A stretch of 64,000 nucleotides of DNA from assembly GCA_030549495.1 (NCBI GenBank), contig JAUIRK010001056.1, positions 1,169,501 through 1,233,500 of the forward strand, written 5' to 3'. This DNA comes from Nectonema munidae (lineage: Eukaryota > Nematomorpha > Nectonematoida > Nectonematidae). Positions 1-12,800 of the stretch are shown here, one piece after another (within the stretch, counting starts at the first letter, position 1; every line of letters begins with the position of its first letter). The translations under genes were made by a program, and so were the position numbers. Under the pieces are notes generated by a model. The model saw nothing but the letters and a program-made list of their open reading frames with translations. It had not been told where the DNA came from and did no database searches.

Positions 1-2302
1 TTATTTGACATATCTTTTTTAGAAAAAAAAATTTTTTAATTTTAATTAATAATTTTTTGAAATTTTTTGTGTTGGGCCATTTTTACCTAATTTTAAATTG
101 GGGCATTTTATTCGGTTGCATTTTTACTGGGGGTTCCTACTTTTTAATTGAGGCATTTTTTCTAGGCACCATATTCGATATGCAAATTTAATTAAAATAT
201 TTTCGCTGGAAGTATAGTATTTAAATTCACCAAATTTGTAAAAAAAATATAAAGTAGTTTTATAAATTTAGGTATGCGCTGAATACACTCTATTTTAAAC
301 TATTGCTTGAATATTTGGTCTCCCGTGGTATTTCCAGACCACTAATTTTGAAAATTGCAACAAAAAAATTTCGCCCCCCCCATATAATTTTGAGGATGTG
401 CGCCCCTGGAGCAAAGGTGCAGATTTGTGGGAATGTGTTCTTAAAATCAGTTAAAATACAAATTATATTTAGAAAGTGTTCTGATACACACAAAGTCCAA
501 AAATATTTGCTGTTTTATAAAAAAATTTTTTGTATTTAAAAAATTGTCGTATGCTGAATTTTTTAGTTTACTTTAATTAAATTTTAAATGTTTTAGATGA
601 AAAGTTAACTTTTTTTTTTACAAAAAATCTTTATTTACATATCTTTTTTTAAAATTTTAATTAATAATTTTTTGAAATTTTTTGTGTTGGGGCATTTTTT
701 CCTAATTTTAAATTGGGGCATTTTTACTGGGGGCATTTTTTCCTACTTTTTAATTGGGGGCATTTTTTTCTGCCAGACCACTAATATTGCATATTTGATA
801 TGCAAATTTAATTAAAATATTTTCGCTGGAAGTATAGTATTTAAATTCACCAATTTTGTAAAAAAATATAAAGTAGTCTTATAAATTTAGGACTTTAGGT
901 ATGCGCTGAATAATCTCTATTTTAAAGGATTGCTTGAATATTTGGTCTCACGTGGTATTTCCAGACCACTAATTTTGAAAATTGCAACAAAAAAATTTCG
1001 CCCCCCCCCCCAATAATTTTAAGGATGTGCGCCCCTGGAGCAAAGGTGCAGATTTGTGGGAATGTGTTCTTAAAATCAGTTAAAATACAAATTATATTTA
1101 GAAAGTGTTCTGATACACACAAAGTCCAAAAATATTTGCTGTTTTATAAAAAAATTTTTTGTATTTAAAAAATTGTCGTATGCTGAATTTTTTAGTTTAC
1201 TTTAATTAAATTTTAAATGTTTTAGATGAAAAGTTGACATTTTGTTTTTTTACAAAATTTTTTTATTTGACATATCTTTTTTGAAAAAAAATTTTTTTAA
1301 TTTTAATTAATAATTTTTGAAATTTTTTGTGTTGGGCATTTTTTACCTAATTTTAAATTGGGGCATTTTATTCGGTTGCATTTTACTGGGGGTTCCTACT
1401 TTTTAATTGAGGCATTTTTTCTGGGCACCATATTCGATATGCAAATTTAATTAAAATATTTTCGTTTGAAGTATAGTATTTAAATTCACCAATTTTGTAA
1501 AAAAAATATAAAGTAGTCTTATAAATTTAGGACTTTAGGTATGCGCTGAATAATCTCTATTTTAAACTATTGCTTGAATATTTGGTCTCCCGTGGTATTT
1601 CCAGACCACTAATTTTGAAAATTGCAACAAAAAAATTTCGCCCCCCCCCCAATAATTTTGAGGATGTGCGCCCCTGGAGCAAAGGTGCAGATTTGTGGGA
1701 ATGTGTTCTTAAAATCAGTTAAAATACAAATTATATTTAGAAAGTGTTCTGATACACACAAAGTCCAAAAATATTTGCTGTTTTATAAAAAAATTTTTTG
1801 TATTTAAAAAATTGTCGTATGCTGAATTTTTCAGTTTACTTTAATTAAATTTTAAATGTTTTAGATGAAAAGTTAACTTTTTTTTTTACAAAAAATCTTT
1901 ATTTACATATCTTTTTTTAAAATTTTAATTAATAATTTTTTGAAATTTTTTGTGTTGGGGCATTTTTTCCTAATTTTAAATTGGGGCATTTTTACTGGGG
2001 GAATTTTTTCCTACTTTTTAATTGGGGGCATTTTTTCTGCCAGACCACTAATATTGCATATTTGATATGCAAATTTAATTAAAATATTTTCGCTGGAAGT
2101 ATAGTATTTAAATTCAACAATTTTGTAAAAAAATATAAAGTAGTCTTATAAATTTAGGACTTTAGGTATGCGCTGAATAATCTCTATTTTAAAGGATTGC
2201 TTGAATATTTGGTCTCACGTGGTATTTCCAGACCACTAATTTTGAAAATTGCAAAAAAAAAATTTCGCCCCCCCCCAATAATTTTGAGGATGTGCGCCCC
2301 TG
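1..2302. repeat. Tandem array of ~630 bp units with dimeric higher-order structure
   Basis: A unit of about 630 bp recurs head to tail. The anchor aatttcgccccc falls near 367, 995, 1634 and 2260, a spacing of 626-639 bp. Units 1 and 3 share a version with 'ggcaccatattcgatatgc', and units 2 and 4 share one with 'tgccagaccactaatattgc', so the higher-order period is about 1266 bp. The array is cut by the window start. Each unit contains 'ggatgtgcgcccctg', whose reverse complement CAGGGGCGCACATCC looks like a hAT terminal repeat, so the satellite may come from a tandemly amplified hAT MITE (inference). Short ORFs here repeat with the unit and are not genes. Confidence 0.9.
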
Positions 2303-3176
2303 CTGCCATGCACCCCATAGAGTATGCTGTAGGGGATACGTCAAACTAGTTTTCAAAAAACTTAAGTTATGCTCGAAAATTTTTTAGTTTTTGTTGAAGC
2401 TCTATAGCTTTTTTTCACTAAAAGTTATTATAAAGGGGAAATCATTGCAAAAGTTAAAAGTTATTTTACTTTTTCTAGATTTTTGTAGGTTGCACCAATT
2501 TAGCTTTTAAACTATTTTTGAATGATGCTGAGAAAAATGAGGTAATGCAATCTTAATTTATTGTTTGATTTTTAGTTGCACAATTTTATTTTTTTGAGAG
2601 TCTGACTAACTTACACTTATTCTTATACAATAAAAAGAATGAAGAAATTCTAATACCAAGTTTTCTAACTTTAGTTGTTTTACATTTTTGATAGAAATTA
2701 CCTCAGAAAAGTTATGTAATTTGGATGTGTTTTTTTTTTAATTTATTTTTCTCAATGAAACATTTTTTCATTTTTTAGGAAGAAGGAACAACTCAAAATT
2801 AATAAATGATTTTTTTCATTCAATAATATTTCCAATTTTTTTATTGTTAATTTATATCTTTACCCCCTTTCTACACATAATTTGAAGAAAAGTCCGCCCT
2901 CTATTCCAATAATTTCAAGGATGTGCGCCCCTGAATCAATCAGATTTTTTCCGTATAAACATCGTAGGGTGTCTAGTAGACTCTTTCCTTCAGACTATAT
3001 TCACTCATAAAACTCTCCAAAATTCAGTTATTTGTTTTTAGTTGTTTTCTCTATCAATCAAATATCCTTTCATCAATTCTTGTAATGTGCCTGATAGACT
3101 ACTTCATTTTCAAATGAAAAGCCTATTCGCCCCCCCCCCCCCTCCCGAAAATTTTGGATTTTTTAAACTAGTATAT
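2303..3176. other. AT-rich spacer with a second repeat-end motif
   Basis: No gene is seen. A diverged copy of the end motif ('ataatttcaaggatgtgcgc' then ccctg) closes at 2933, and a run of Cs lies near 3129-3143. The stretch may be the body of another member of the same element family, but no second end was found. Confidence 0.5.
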
Positions 3177-3412
3177 ATGCGATATGCAAATTTAATTAAA
3201 ATATTTTCGCTGGAAGTATAGTATTTAAATTTCACCAATTTTATAAAAAAAATATAAAGTAGTTTTATAAATTTAGGTATGCGCTGAATACACTCTATTT
3301 TAAAAGATTGCTTGAATATTTGGTCTCCAGTGGTATTTCCAAACCACTAATTTTGAAAATTGCAAAAAAAATTCGCCCTCCCCCCCAATAATTTTGAGGA
3401 TGTGCTCCCCTG
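3177..3412. repeat. Partial, detached copy of the ~630 bp repeat
   Basis: From 'gatatgcaaatttaattaaa' to 'ggatgtgctcccctg' this matches the last third of the array unit, including the C-run and the terminal motif, but it stands alone about 0.9 kb past the array. It ends at the same base as the array does, which supports the motif being a true element end. Confidence 0.8.
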
Positions 3413-3562
3413 TATTGGGGCTGACCTATTACGTCGAATGATTCTTCCTATATAACTCTTCCTGCAACTCTTATATTATAGTTTACTTTATATAATAATA
3501 CATGTTAAATTATAATGTTGATATTGTTATACATTTACTAGGATAAGCCTGTTCGTATCTAG

Positions 3563-3850
3563 GTCCCCTCAAGGATCATTGGTAAGGGCATTCTAGGTAG
3601 CCTCCAAAGATGGTACCGCACTAAGATGATTGGTACCGCCTGAAAAGAACATTAGTACCTCCAAAAAGACCATTGGTACTCCCAAAAAGATCATTGGTAC
3701 CCCCGAAAAGATCATTGGTACCCCCGAAAAGAACATTGGTACCCCTGAAAAGATCATTGGCTTCCCTAATAATCACTAAATCATCAACAAAGATGATTAG
3801 TACATATAAAGATCATCGATACCCATAATAATAAACATTGATATCCCTAG
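3563..3850. repeat. 21 bp minisatellite
   Basis: The unit gatcattggtacccccgaaaa (21 bp) repeats about a dozen times with growing divergence at both edges and is cleanest between 3660 and 3770. No reading frame runs through it. Confidence 0.85.
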
Positions 3851-4170
3851 CAAAGAAATCCACAGTTTGAAGGAAAAAAAATTTTTTTTTCTAAACAATG
3901 CAAAATAATTGAATAAAAGATTGAAATTATTTAATAGAATGATAACGGGTTTCAAAAATGTATAATACTTGTATATTTGTAAAATAGGGATAAGCCAGTT
4001 TGTCTCTCGCATGCTTACAGTACAAAAAAAAATGTAGACCCTTGAATACTAACCGTGGGCTTTCATTTTCAATAGAATTTTATATATTTAAATATAACAT
4101 TATTTGATGAGCAGTAGAGTCAAATTGGTGTTCCAAAGATTAAGCGTCTACTCAAACGTAAACAATCCTG

Positions 4171-4240
4171 AAAAAAAGTACATCTGGCATCATTAGGTAT
4201 AAAGAAAGTACATCTGGCATCCTTAGGTATAAAGAAAGTA
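4171..4240. repeat. 30 bp tandem repeat, 2.3 copies
   Basis: The 30 bp unit beginning aaagaaagtacatctggcat occurs twice, differing at one base in the core, followed by a third partial copy. Confidence 0.85.
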
Positions 4241-4245
4241 CTGTA

Positions 4246-7200
4246 ATCTAAATTTTAAAACCTACTTTTTCCCTTTTAGACGCTATGGCTGGAAAACGAA
4301 AAACCAACTTATCAAAATATATTCAAAGGATTTAGTTTTATCATAAAAAAAATAAAAATTTTGTAGAAAAATTGTACTTTAAATTTAAATACATTTTAAA
4401 ATAAATCAAAAAACTCAATGCGAAAAAAATACAACCGTATAGACTAAAATTTTTTTTTTAATATTTAAAAGATACTATTAAAAAAAAATGTTTACAGGCA
4501 TTTTAAATTTGACAAAAAAAATTATAAATTAAAAATAATCAATTAACAATTAATTTATTGATTGATTGAAACTTACGATGAAGTGATAAAAAAAATTCAA
4601 ATATAATTTCAGCATTATGTAAATGGTACTGTTTGACTTTATATAAGTCTTAATTTATATTTTGTTTCGATATAATTTTTAAATATTTACAATATATCTA
4701 AATATATGTATCGAAGATAGTTGATGTTATAATATTTTTCCTAAAATTAATTTTAATGAATATTTAATATTTGAAAGGAATTTGAATGATTTTCTGGTTT
4801 GTTAGTCGTATTACAAAAAGTATGTTAAGTATTTATTCATATTATATAAGGTATCTTAATTAAAACTCGTGATTATCAATTTGATTGAAAAAGATATTTC
4901 ATAGTTAGTTTATGAAAAAAATTGTCAATTTTTAAGAAAATATTCCGTTTTAGATAAATTGTTACATTTGGATTATTATTACAATTTTTTACGTTTGAAA
5001 GAAATGCTTGCAAGTTTCATGTTCTTAATTTAACAAAAGTTCAAAGCTTAACAAGATTGAAGAAACAGTGTATTGAGTACGTCACAGCTTTATTATTCGG
5101 TCCCTAATCTTTTCTCTTATATAAATTAGATATCCAGTTTGTGAAGTACCCTCTAATTAACGAATCCCTTCAAAAAACCACTCAAAAATCAACCATAAAT
5201 ATAAAATAACGTAATTAGATATAATTAGAATCTTTATGTAACGTACCTCTCATATGCGACATACAATTGGGTTTTATCTTATATATTTTAATAATGTAAA
5301 GGTTAAAATGTCTTCTTCTTTTTAAATTTTAAATGCTTTATTTATAAAAATATAAAACATATTTTGTTGATTATAATGATGCTTCAAAAAATATATATTT
5401 GACAAGATATTTTTGGAAAGATGTTATTTGATTATTTTCAATTAGTTTAAACAAAAATTTTTAGTCTTTTTATTATATTTTGTTTCTAAAATATATAAAA
5501 GTTTAATTTTGAAAAATTCACAAGTAAAAATTTATGTGTACTAGCCTTGATTAATAAACTAGTCAAATATAGTTTTCAATAAAATATTGAACCTTTTGTT
5601 TTTAGGATGATTAAATGTAATTTTTCAAAATAGCTAAAGATTATGCCATAGAAAATATTTAAATGCATCACAATTCTGTCTTCTCGATGAAAACACTGCC
5701 AGGTACCTTTACTTTTATTAAAGATAGAGAAGATTTCGATAATTTATGGAATTCTTGAATGAACACGAGGTGCAAACTACAAAATTTTAAAGCATGGATA
5801 AATCAAAATTTTATACACGAGTATAAAGGAAGTTTTGTTGCAAACATAAAATTTTTTTAATAAGCAAATTTGGATTTTTAAATATTTAAATTTTATTTTG
5901 GATAAGTTCAAAAATAATATGATAACAAAATTATTTTTGGAATATTAAAAATCAATTGTAATATCTTTTTTAATTATATTTTTTATAAAAAATAAACTAG
6001 TTTTTGTTTGAAAAAATACAACGTTGACAAATTAAATAATAACAAATTGCACATTTTTGACATTTTTCCCAGAAGTGGAAGCGCTCATGGAAGATTATTA
6101 TTATTATTAATATTTGAAACAAGAACAAAACAATATGTTTATATTTTCTTTAATATAATAAATCCTTTAATAATTTAAATAAGACAAACCGTCCATCTTA
6201 AAATTCCTTTAAAATAGATTTTATAGTTGAGCTTCTAGATTATATTGTATATGTTATTTCGTGTTTCTAGAGATTTATGAAACAAAAAGGAGTAAAATGG
6301 ATTTTTTGATTGTAAGAATTTGAAGTAAAACCATCTAATCAAAACTCACACATTAAAAAAATTTCATTGATTTTCGTGCATATAAATGACCTAAATTACA
6401 AAGTTACAATACAAAATTTTGTGTCAAAAAATAGATAGTCATGTTTATAGGAGAGAAATAAACAGAAATTATTTTTCAGATAGTTCAAAGCAAATAAGAG
6501 TCTGCACATTGAGCAATAAATGGGCGGGGGGGAGAAGAGAATTTCTATATTTTTAGATTAAAACTAAAAGGAATACTGTTTTCTGGGATAAAAAGAATAT
6601 GGCCAAAAGAACAAAGCCTAGTAGAAGGATTGTAAGAGCCATCCTAAAATATAAAAATAACTTTGCAGATGATATTATTTTATTGCAAAAATTAGTGTAA
6701 GAAATTTTCGAAATAATGCTATACATTTTTCGATTGTAAATATTTATATTCAAGAAATTGAGATTATTGGATATACGGCAAGATTTGTAAAAGATCCAAA
6801 ACTTTGCCAGATCGAAGATATTTCATTAGGAGTATATAGTAAAACACAAAGTTAGGAGAGTTTAATTTGTGTAAAAATTTCAGACCAAATGGATAATAGT
6901 ATGAATCTCTTCTTTCTTGTGAGAGTAAAGAAAATCTTAGGTCTTAATTGAATTTTAATTGATTTTGTAAATAGTGCATGCTACAAAATTTCAATTTTAT
7001 ACATGTATTTCTTGTACTTCAAAATGCTACAATTAAATGTTATGCCATATTTTAGAATAGAAAAAATACATGACAGCAATGGGTCTTAAAAATTATTAAA
7101 TGGTTCATGTCATTCCTAATATTTATATATTTTACATTGTTCGCAAATCTGTAGCATTTTACAAGTTGGAAATAAAGGATGCGCTCAAGTTGTGTTTTGT

Positions 7201-7394
7201 TCTAAATTATTTAAATTATATTTTGAAGTTTCTCGTTCTTGTAATAACTTTTGACCGTCCTAGAAAAATTAGCTCACAAGAAAAACTCTTATAACTTTTG
7301 AAATAATCGACGAATTGACTTGAAATAAAGATATTTAAAATATGGAAAAATATATATTATTAGGGTATATCTATATTTAAATATAGATCTCTCT
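4246..7394. other. AT-rich intergenic DNA, no gene seen
   Basis: Both strands hold only short ORFs without recognisable domains, splice context or a change in composition. A short stretch near 5685-5715 (tcgatgaaaacactgcc, then aggtacctttac) resembles the 3' part of the SINE-like copy at 12.5 kb. Nothing else could be assigned. Confidence 0.6.
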
Positions 7395-7424
7395 CAAAGA
7401 ACATCAATAGTTATTAGGGTATAT

Positions 7425-7480
7425 CTTTTATCTTAACAGTTGAAGGTGAGGGGTTCGATCATTAAGTATCTTATCTGTTA
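7425..7480 (+). repeat. SINE-like fragment with a B-box-like motif
   Basis: The segment 'cttaacagttgaaggt' followed by 'gaggggttcgatc' contains a near match to the pol III B box (GGTTCGANNCC). The first part also occurs, reverse complemented, in the longer SINE-like copy at 40.5-40.7 kb. It is probably the head of the same tRNA-related SINE family. Confidence 0.4.
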
Positions 7481-7584
7481 TAGATAAAATGAAAAAAATG
7501 AGACTAAGCATATGGCATTTCAATAAATCATGTGAAGTATATGTAGTGTTTTATATTATGCTATAAATCTTTCTTTAAAGAATT

Positions 7585-8031
7585 TCATCTTCCCATTGGT
7601 CCTTAAGCTTAACAAAGTGGTACCTATACAAAAGAGAAATGATAAAAATTGTATAGATAATTATAGACCCGTCTCAATAGTTCCCATACTCTCAAAAATA
7701 TTTGAAGAATATATACATTGTTAATTAAAAACTTACTTTAACTTGATAAATTATTTAAATGACTACAATTTTGGGTTTCAAGAACATTATTAAACTGAAG
7801 CTTTTCCCTCCTATTTAGTACAAAAAATGGTTCAAATTTTAGAAAATAAAATTGACCCAATACTTTTCATTTTTGACTTCTCAAAGGCGTTTGATAGAGT
7901 TAGTCATTCATTTATCCTAAAAAATCTATATGACTGTGATTTGAGTAAAGGTTCCCTGATATTTTTATATTCAGATCTTAAAAATTGGTACCAAATTTTA
8001 AAGGTGAACGATGCTTTTTTTGGAATGTTAC
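7585..8031 (+). mobile_element. Decayed LINE reverse transcriptase fragment
   Basis: Broken reading frames show reverse transcriptase blocks in order: 'NYRPVSIVPILSKIFEE' near 7655-7710, then 'FDFSKAFDRVSHSFILKNL' at about 7870-7930, where the first Asp of the catalytic triad lies. No PQG or YADD block follows, so only the early palm is left. There are stops and frameshifts between the blocks. The motifs fit the CR1/Jockey side of the non-LTR elements. It ends against the SINE tail at 8032. Confidence 0.75.
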
Positions 8032-8100
8032 CATGGGCGGGCATATAGCCTTGCGGCTAAACGTATTTTGATATCTCCAACCAACCAAACAACCAACAAA
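8032..8100 (+). repeat. 5'-truncated SINE tail ending in (CCAA)n
   Basis: 'agccttgcggctaaacg' and 'tttgatatctccaaccaacc' match the tail of the longer SINE-like copy at 40.5 kb on the other strand, and both finish in CCAA-type repeats. This copy lacks the pol III head, as expected of a 5'-truncated insertion. Confidence 0.6.
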
Positions 8101-9124
8101 AGTGTATAAAAAATATTCGTAATTAGACAATATATCTAATATCTTCTTGATTTGTTTATTCCAGTAAATTTAAAATTTAAAATATAGAATAAAACAGAAT
8201 TTATTTACAACAAAATAAAAAAGATTTAAGAAAACTGTAAAAAAAAAGAAATAACTTGATATAATAACATTGATAAGTAAAGTAACAGGCTATAATAAAT
8301 GCTATGCATATAAATAGTAAGAGGACTAAACGATTTAGATCTATATTTACATGAATGATAAATAAAATTTTAGCATGTAAATTGCAGATATTAAAAAAGT
8401 TTGAGAAAATATTGTAGCAAACAAATTTTTTTAAAGGAAGCAAAAATTCATCAATTAAAAATTGCAGAAGCTTTGCAGTAGCTCAATTCTTGGATGCACA
8501 TATTCTGCCTAAAATATTAAACTAATAATAAATAGGCTATGCAATTTTTTGTTTGGAAGAATCATATTACAAAGGAAAAGCAAAGAGATAGTAGCTCTAT
8601 CGAGATGCAAGATTCACAAGTATTTTTTAAAAAATCTTTAAAAATTCATATATTTTTTCGCATAGACATTTTTATCCCTATCGAGGTAACGAAAATGGTT
8701 CACAATTATAAAAATTTTGCAATCTCATTACATAACTTTATACCTTAAGATGATATTTTTCTGAGTAAGAAACTCAAGGTTTATATGTATATCTAGTTTC
8801 ATATTTATATCTTTTTTAATCATTCTTAAAGTAAATTACATAGATTTTTTTAAATATTTTATATATCTGGGTAAAAGGGATTAATTGCAAATTTTTGTTT
8901 TTGCACCATATGTTTTTACAATGTTATTTTTTGTGAAATGTTTGAATATTACCCTGTTGTATATACAATATACGTCCGTGTGTGTTAATTGTCATGTATT
9001 TAGTTGGAGAATGTAGGTTAGTAAAGTTTCCGTTCACCACAACATTAAACTAAAAATCAAAAAATTCTAATATAAATTCGACTAATGTTGATTATCCAAA
9101 TTTTATAACATCAAAAAATAATTT
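8101..9124. repeat. Spacer with inverted partner of the repeat at 10.35 kb (8270-8460)
   Basis: Positions 8270-8460, read in reverse complement, match 10348-10526 and continue into 11130-11160. Shared blocks include 'tttgctacaatattttctca' and 'catttattatagcctgttac'. This copy has no insertion and serves as the empty-site reference for the element at 10527. The rest of the interval shows no gene. Confidence 0.8.
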
Positions 9125-9215
9125 ATGATTCTATCAAAGTATTGAAGGAGACCCCTAGTAGCTCACCAGTAATGTATCTGTTGCACAATTTTTGTAGTCT
9201 TTTCTGTTGCTGCTG
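9125..9215. repeat. Dispersed repeat shared with 11.7 kb
   Basis: 'gattctatcaaagtattgaa' followed by gga, and about 60 bases after it, recur in the same orientation at 11712-11800 inside PSPH intron 1. The similarity also reaches some bases upstream. The two probably belong to one transposon family, perhaps the MULE-like one next to this copy. Confidence 0.7.
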
Positions 9216-9565
9216 ATGAACAAGATTAGTCCTTTTACTTATGCCATTTCAAATGCTATGTTGTATAATTTTGGCTTCAGTAATCGTTTCTTCCATCCGA
9301 AGTTACTTGATTGCACCGACTGATGGCTACTAGTTCAATGATTCTACTGTTCCATCCTTTGGAGACATTGCTCATGTGATAATCACAGTTTGTTCTTGTA
9401 CATTTCACATTTTTGATGGATAACCACAGGGAATGTGTCAAATGCGTATCTTATCTACATGCTTTCAAACACTATTCGTTATCAGTATGTTCTACCAACA
9501 TAGGTAGCATTAAAGTAACTGAGAAGTTCTCCTGCTTCAGGCAACAAAGCAAGTGATCTCAACAT
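9216..9565 (-). mobile_element. Possible MULE-type transposase remnant
   Basis: On the minus strand at about 9565-9482 the translation reads 'RMLRSLALLPEAGELLSYF' and then 'NATYVGRTY'. This resembles the region of animal MULE transposases where 'LAFVP...YFEDTYIGR' leads to the last catalytic residues. A later 'FPVVIHQKCEMY' and a short W-N block are compatible with the C-terminal part. Stops interrupt it. The resemblance is from memory of the family, so the call is tentative. Confidence 0.4.
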
Positions 9566-9808
9566 TCGTTTATATTTTTTTTACTAGTCTTTGAGCAAAA
9601 TTATTTTAATTGTTTTATTTATCTACATCCTTGCGCTGGTTTATTATAAATAATCATTACTTATAAATTTTGAAAATTTATTCTCCACAATGGATTAAAG
9701 GTGAATAAAACATTAAGAATATTGCATTTTCTTTTGTCTTTGTCATTTAGTTGTTTATTCTATTTAAGAATAATTTCTTATCATCATGAAAATTAATTTC
9801 CTCCACAC

Positions 9809-12800
9809 ATGAAAGATATATTTTATCTAAGTGATTGTGTCTGTTTTGACGTCGACTCCACCCTTTGTAAGTCAGAAGCTATCGATGATTTGGCAGAATT
9901 CCTTGGTAAAAGAGAAATAATCGAAAGTCTTACGACTAAAGCGATGGATGGCTCTTTAACCTTCCAAAAAGCTTTTTCTCAAAGATTAGAATCGTTATGC
10001 CTAAATTCTTCACTTTTCGAAGATTGGCTCCATTCCTATGTTGTGGATTTAAGCGAAGGAGTTGAAGATTTGATTAATCTTTTGAAAAGTAAAAAAATTG
10101 AGGTATATTTAGTTTCAGGAGGATTTTTTCAAATTGTTTCAAAGGTGGCTCAACGACTTGGACTAAAAACTGAAAATATATTCGCTAACAAGTTGCTTTT
10201 CGATTCTAAAGGTAAGAAAATTTTATACGCTTTTTGCTGAATATTGTTAACATATCTGTTTTCGATTGGCATGACCTATTATAAAATATGTGCATCCAGG
10301 ATTTGAGCTACTATTAAGCTAACTCACCATTGCTAAAATTTCAATTTTTAGTTGATGAATTTTTGCCTCCTTTAAAAAAACTTGTTTGCTACAATATTTT
10401 CTCAAACTTTTTTAATATCTGCATTTTACATGCTAAAATCTTATTTTTGTTCGAAATCATTCAATAGATTCAAACCTTTCAGTTATCTCACTATCTATAT
10501 GCATAACATTTATTATAGCCTGTTACATCTACAACACTTGTCCTCACTTTTGTTCTATGTCTCACTTCTTCATTTCTAATCCTATCTTTTCTCGTAACGT
10601 TCAGCATCATTCTCAGCATTTTCATTTCCGACACTTCTAGCTTTTTCTTTTCATTATTTCTTAGAATGTCTGAGAAATAATGAAAAGAAAAAGCTAGAAG
10701 TGTCGGAAATGAAAATGCTGAGAATGATGCCGAACGTTACGAGAAAAGATAGGATTAGAAAAGACATAGAACAAAAGTGAGGACGAGTGTTGTAGATGTA
10801 ATGGAAAGAAACAAGATGAGATGGTATGGACACGTGCTAAGAAGAAAAAGCGATGAAAAAATAAAGATAGCGTACGATAAGCCTGTACAAGGAAAGAGAA
10901 AAAGAGGAAGGCCAAGATTGAGATGGAGGGATGATTTGAAAAGGTCCATGGAAAAATTTGGGTTGAAAGAAAGCGATGCGAAGGACAGAAACCTATGGAG
11001 AAACAGGATCAAGCCATCGACCCCCATTTAGGGGATAAGATGATGAAGAAGAAGAAGAAGAAGAAGAAGAAGAAGAAGAAGAAGAAGAAGAAGAAGAAGA
11101 AGAAGAAGAAGAAGAAGAAGAAGAAGAAGATAGCCTGTTACTTTAGTTATTGAGGCAATCAGATTTCTCGTTAATATTCTTGTGTTAAAATTACTTTTGG
11201 ATGATGGACCGCCTTGTCAATGTCACAAATTTTTTAGCGCTGCTTCTATTGCAGTTTGGTAATTAGTTAAAGACACCCAAATTTAAGGAAAAATTGCTTG
11301 AAAACTAATTTTAACCCTAACTCTAACATTAATCGTGAACAAAAAGTTGACGCTAACTTTAACATTAAACCAATTGTTTACCAATTCGCATTAGGCCAAA
11401 TGATATTGGAGCAATCTTTGGGCAAATTTGTTTTAGACAAATCGCATTGGAACAATTGGTATTTAGGCCATATATTTTCTCCCTTCAAACGCTAAGTGAT
11501 ATTTTTCTGACTCCCACCATACTTAATATTTAGCGTCATTAGGATGGACTAAGTAAGGTGCCAGCAAAAACTTTAAAAAGTTTTCATCTTTTTTTAATTT
11601 TACCTGTTTCAAAGAAAGAATACTAAAAGCAGAGAGAGTGCGATATTCCTACTTTGAAATAAGTGAATTTGTAAAGTATATCAAGATTTTATAGCATCAC
11701 AAATAATTTATTGTGATTCTATCAAAGTATTGAAGGAGTCTTCACTTTGTAGTTCACCAGCAGTGCGTCTGTCGCACAAATTTTGTAGTCAGCCGTGTTT
11801 TGAGCCCAGCCCCAAACCCTCAAGTCATTATATATTCGAACAGTCTAGCATTCGAAAAAACTTCTTTAAATCTTACCCGAAAAAAACGAATAAATTAAAA
11901 AAAATTTATTTAAGTTAAATTTGAAAAGTTAGTGATTCCAACGTAAGTACTATATTCTCACATGCTGATTTTATTAATTTATAAAAACAAGTTATGAAAA
12001 CGGAATAATCTAAGATGATATCAGAAAAAAACTTCATAGGAAGCTGAAAAATGCATTAATCTTTTACTAAAATTTTTTCAACAAGTAGAAAAAAAAGAAA
12101 TGTAAGAAGGCGAAAAGGAAAAAAGCTAACCAAACGTTGCTATACAAATATTTTTAAGCATAAATACTTAAAACACGGTCTCATCAAGAAAATTTTTTTT
12201 CCCTAAAAAAAATAGTTTTTTTGCATTAATTTTGGTCTATATCCAAAAAATTCCTTCCATATTAAACTATATGGTTTAGAGAGAGTTGATTATATATATA
12301 TATTTTTTTTTAATTATTTTTTATGTTGCATGGGGCAAGTCAAGAGTGTTTTTTTATTGTATCTCTTAAATGATTGATATTAGACAGAATGGTAAGACAA
12401 TATTTGCAAACAAATTAAATATGTATTTAAAGCATGCTCTGCGTATTAACTATGTGATTGTAGAGCCTTTGGGCATTTGACTGATCCTTCTTTTCTCAGA
12501 GGACTTACCTTATCTAAGGAGAGGAGGCTTGAGTAAGGTTGGTTAGATACTGGGTTTCTATAACCATAATAAAATGTCCTGGATTCGACCCCGCATCAAG
12601 TCTCCCTTCCTCATAGTTCGATACAAGCGGCCTTTTCGATGAAAACGCCTCGCGGTACCTTTACAATTATCTCCATAAAATATATTTTAAGATAAATTTT
12701 TATTTCATTTTACTCACTTTAAAATGCGATGAATGAAAAATTTGTCTTCTTACAAAGAGCTTTGAAATTTTGAATTGTGTTCTTTAGATGTTCATTTAGT

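Noticed and set aside
303-1807. ORFs of 60-80 codons repeated on both strands in the first 2 kb
   Set aside because: They recur with the 630 bp satellite unit and overlap on opposite strands; they are by-products of the repeat.
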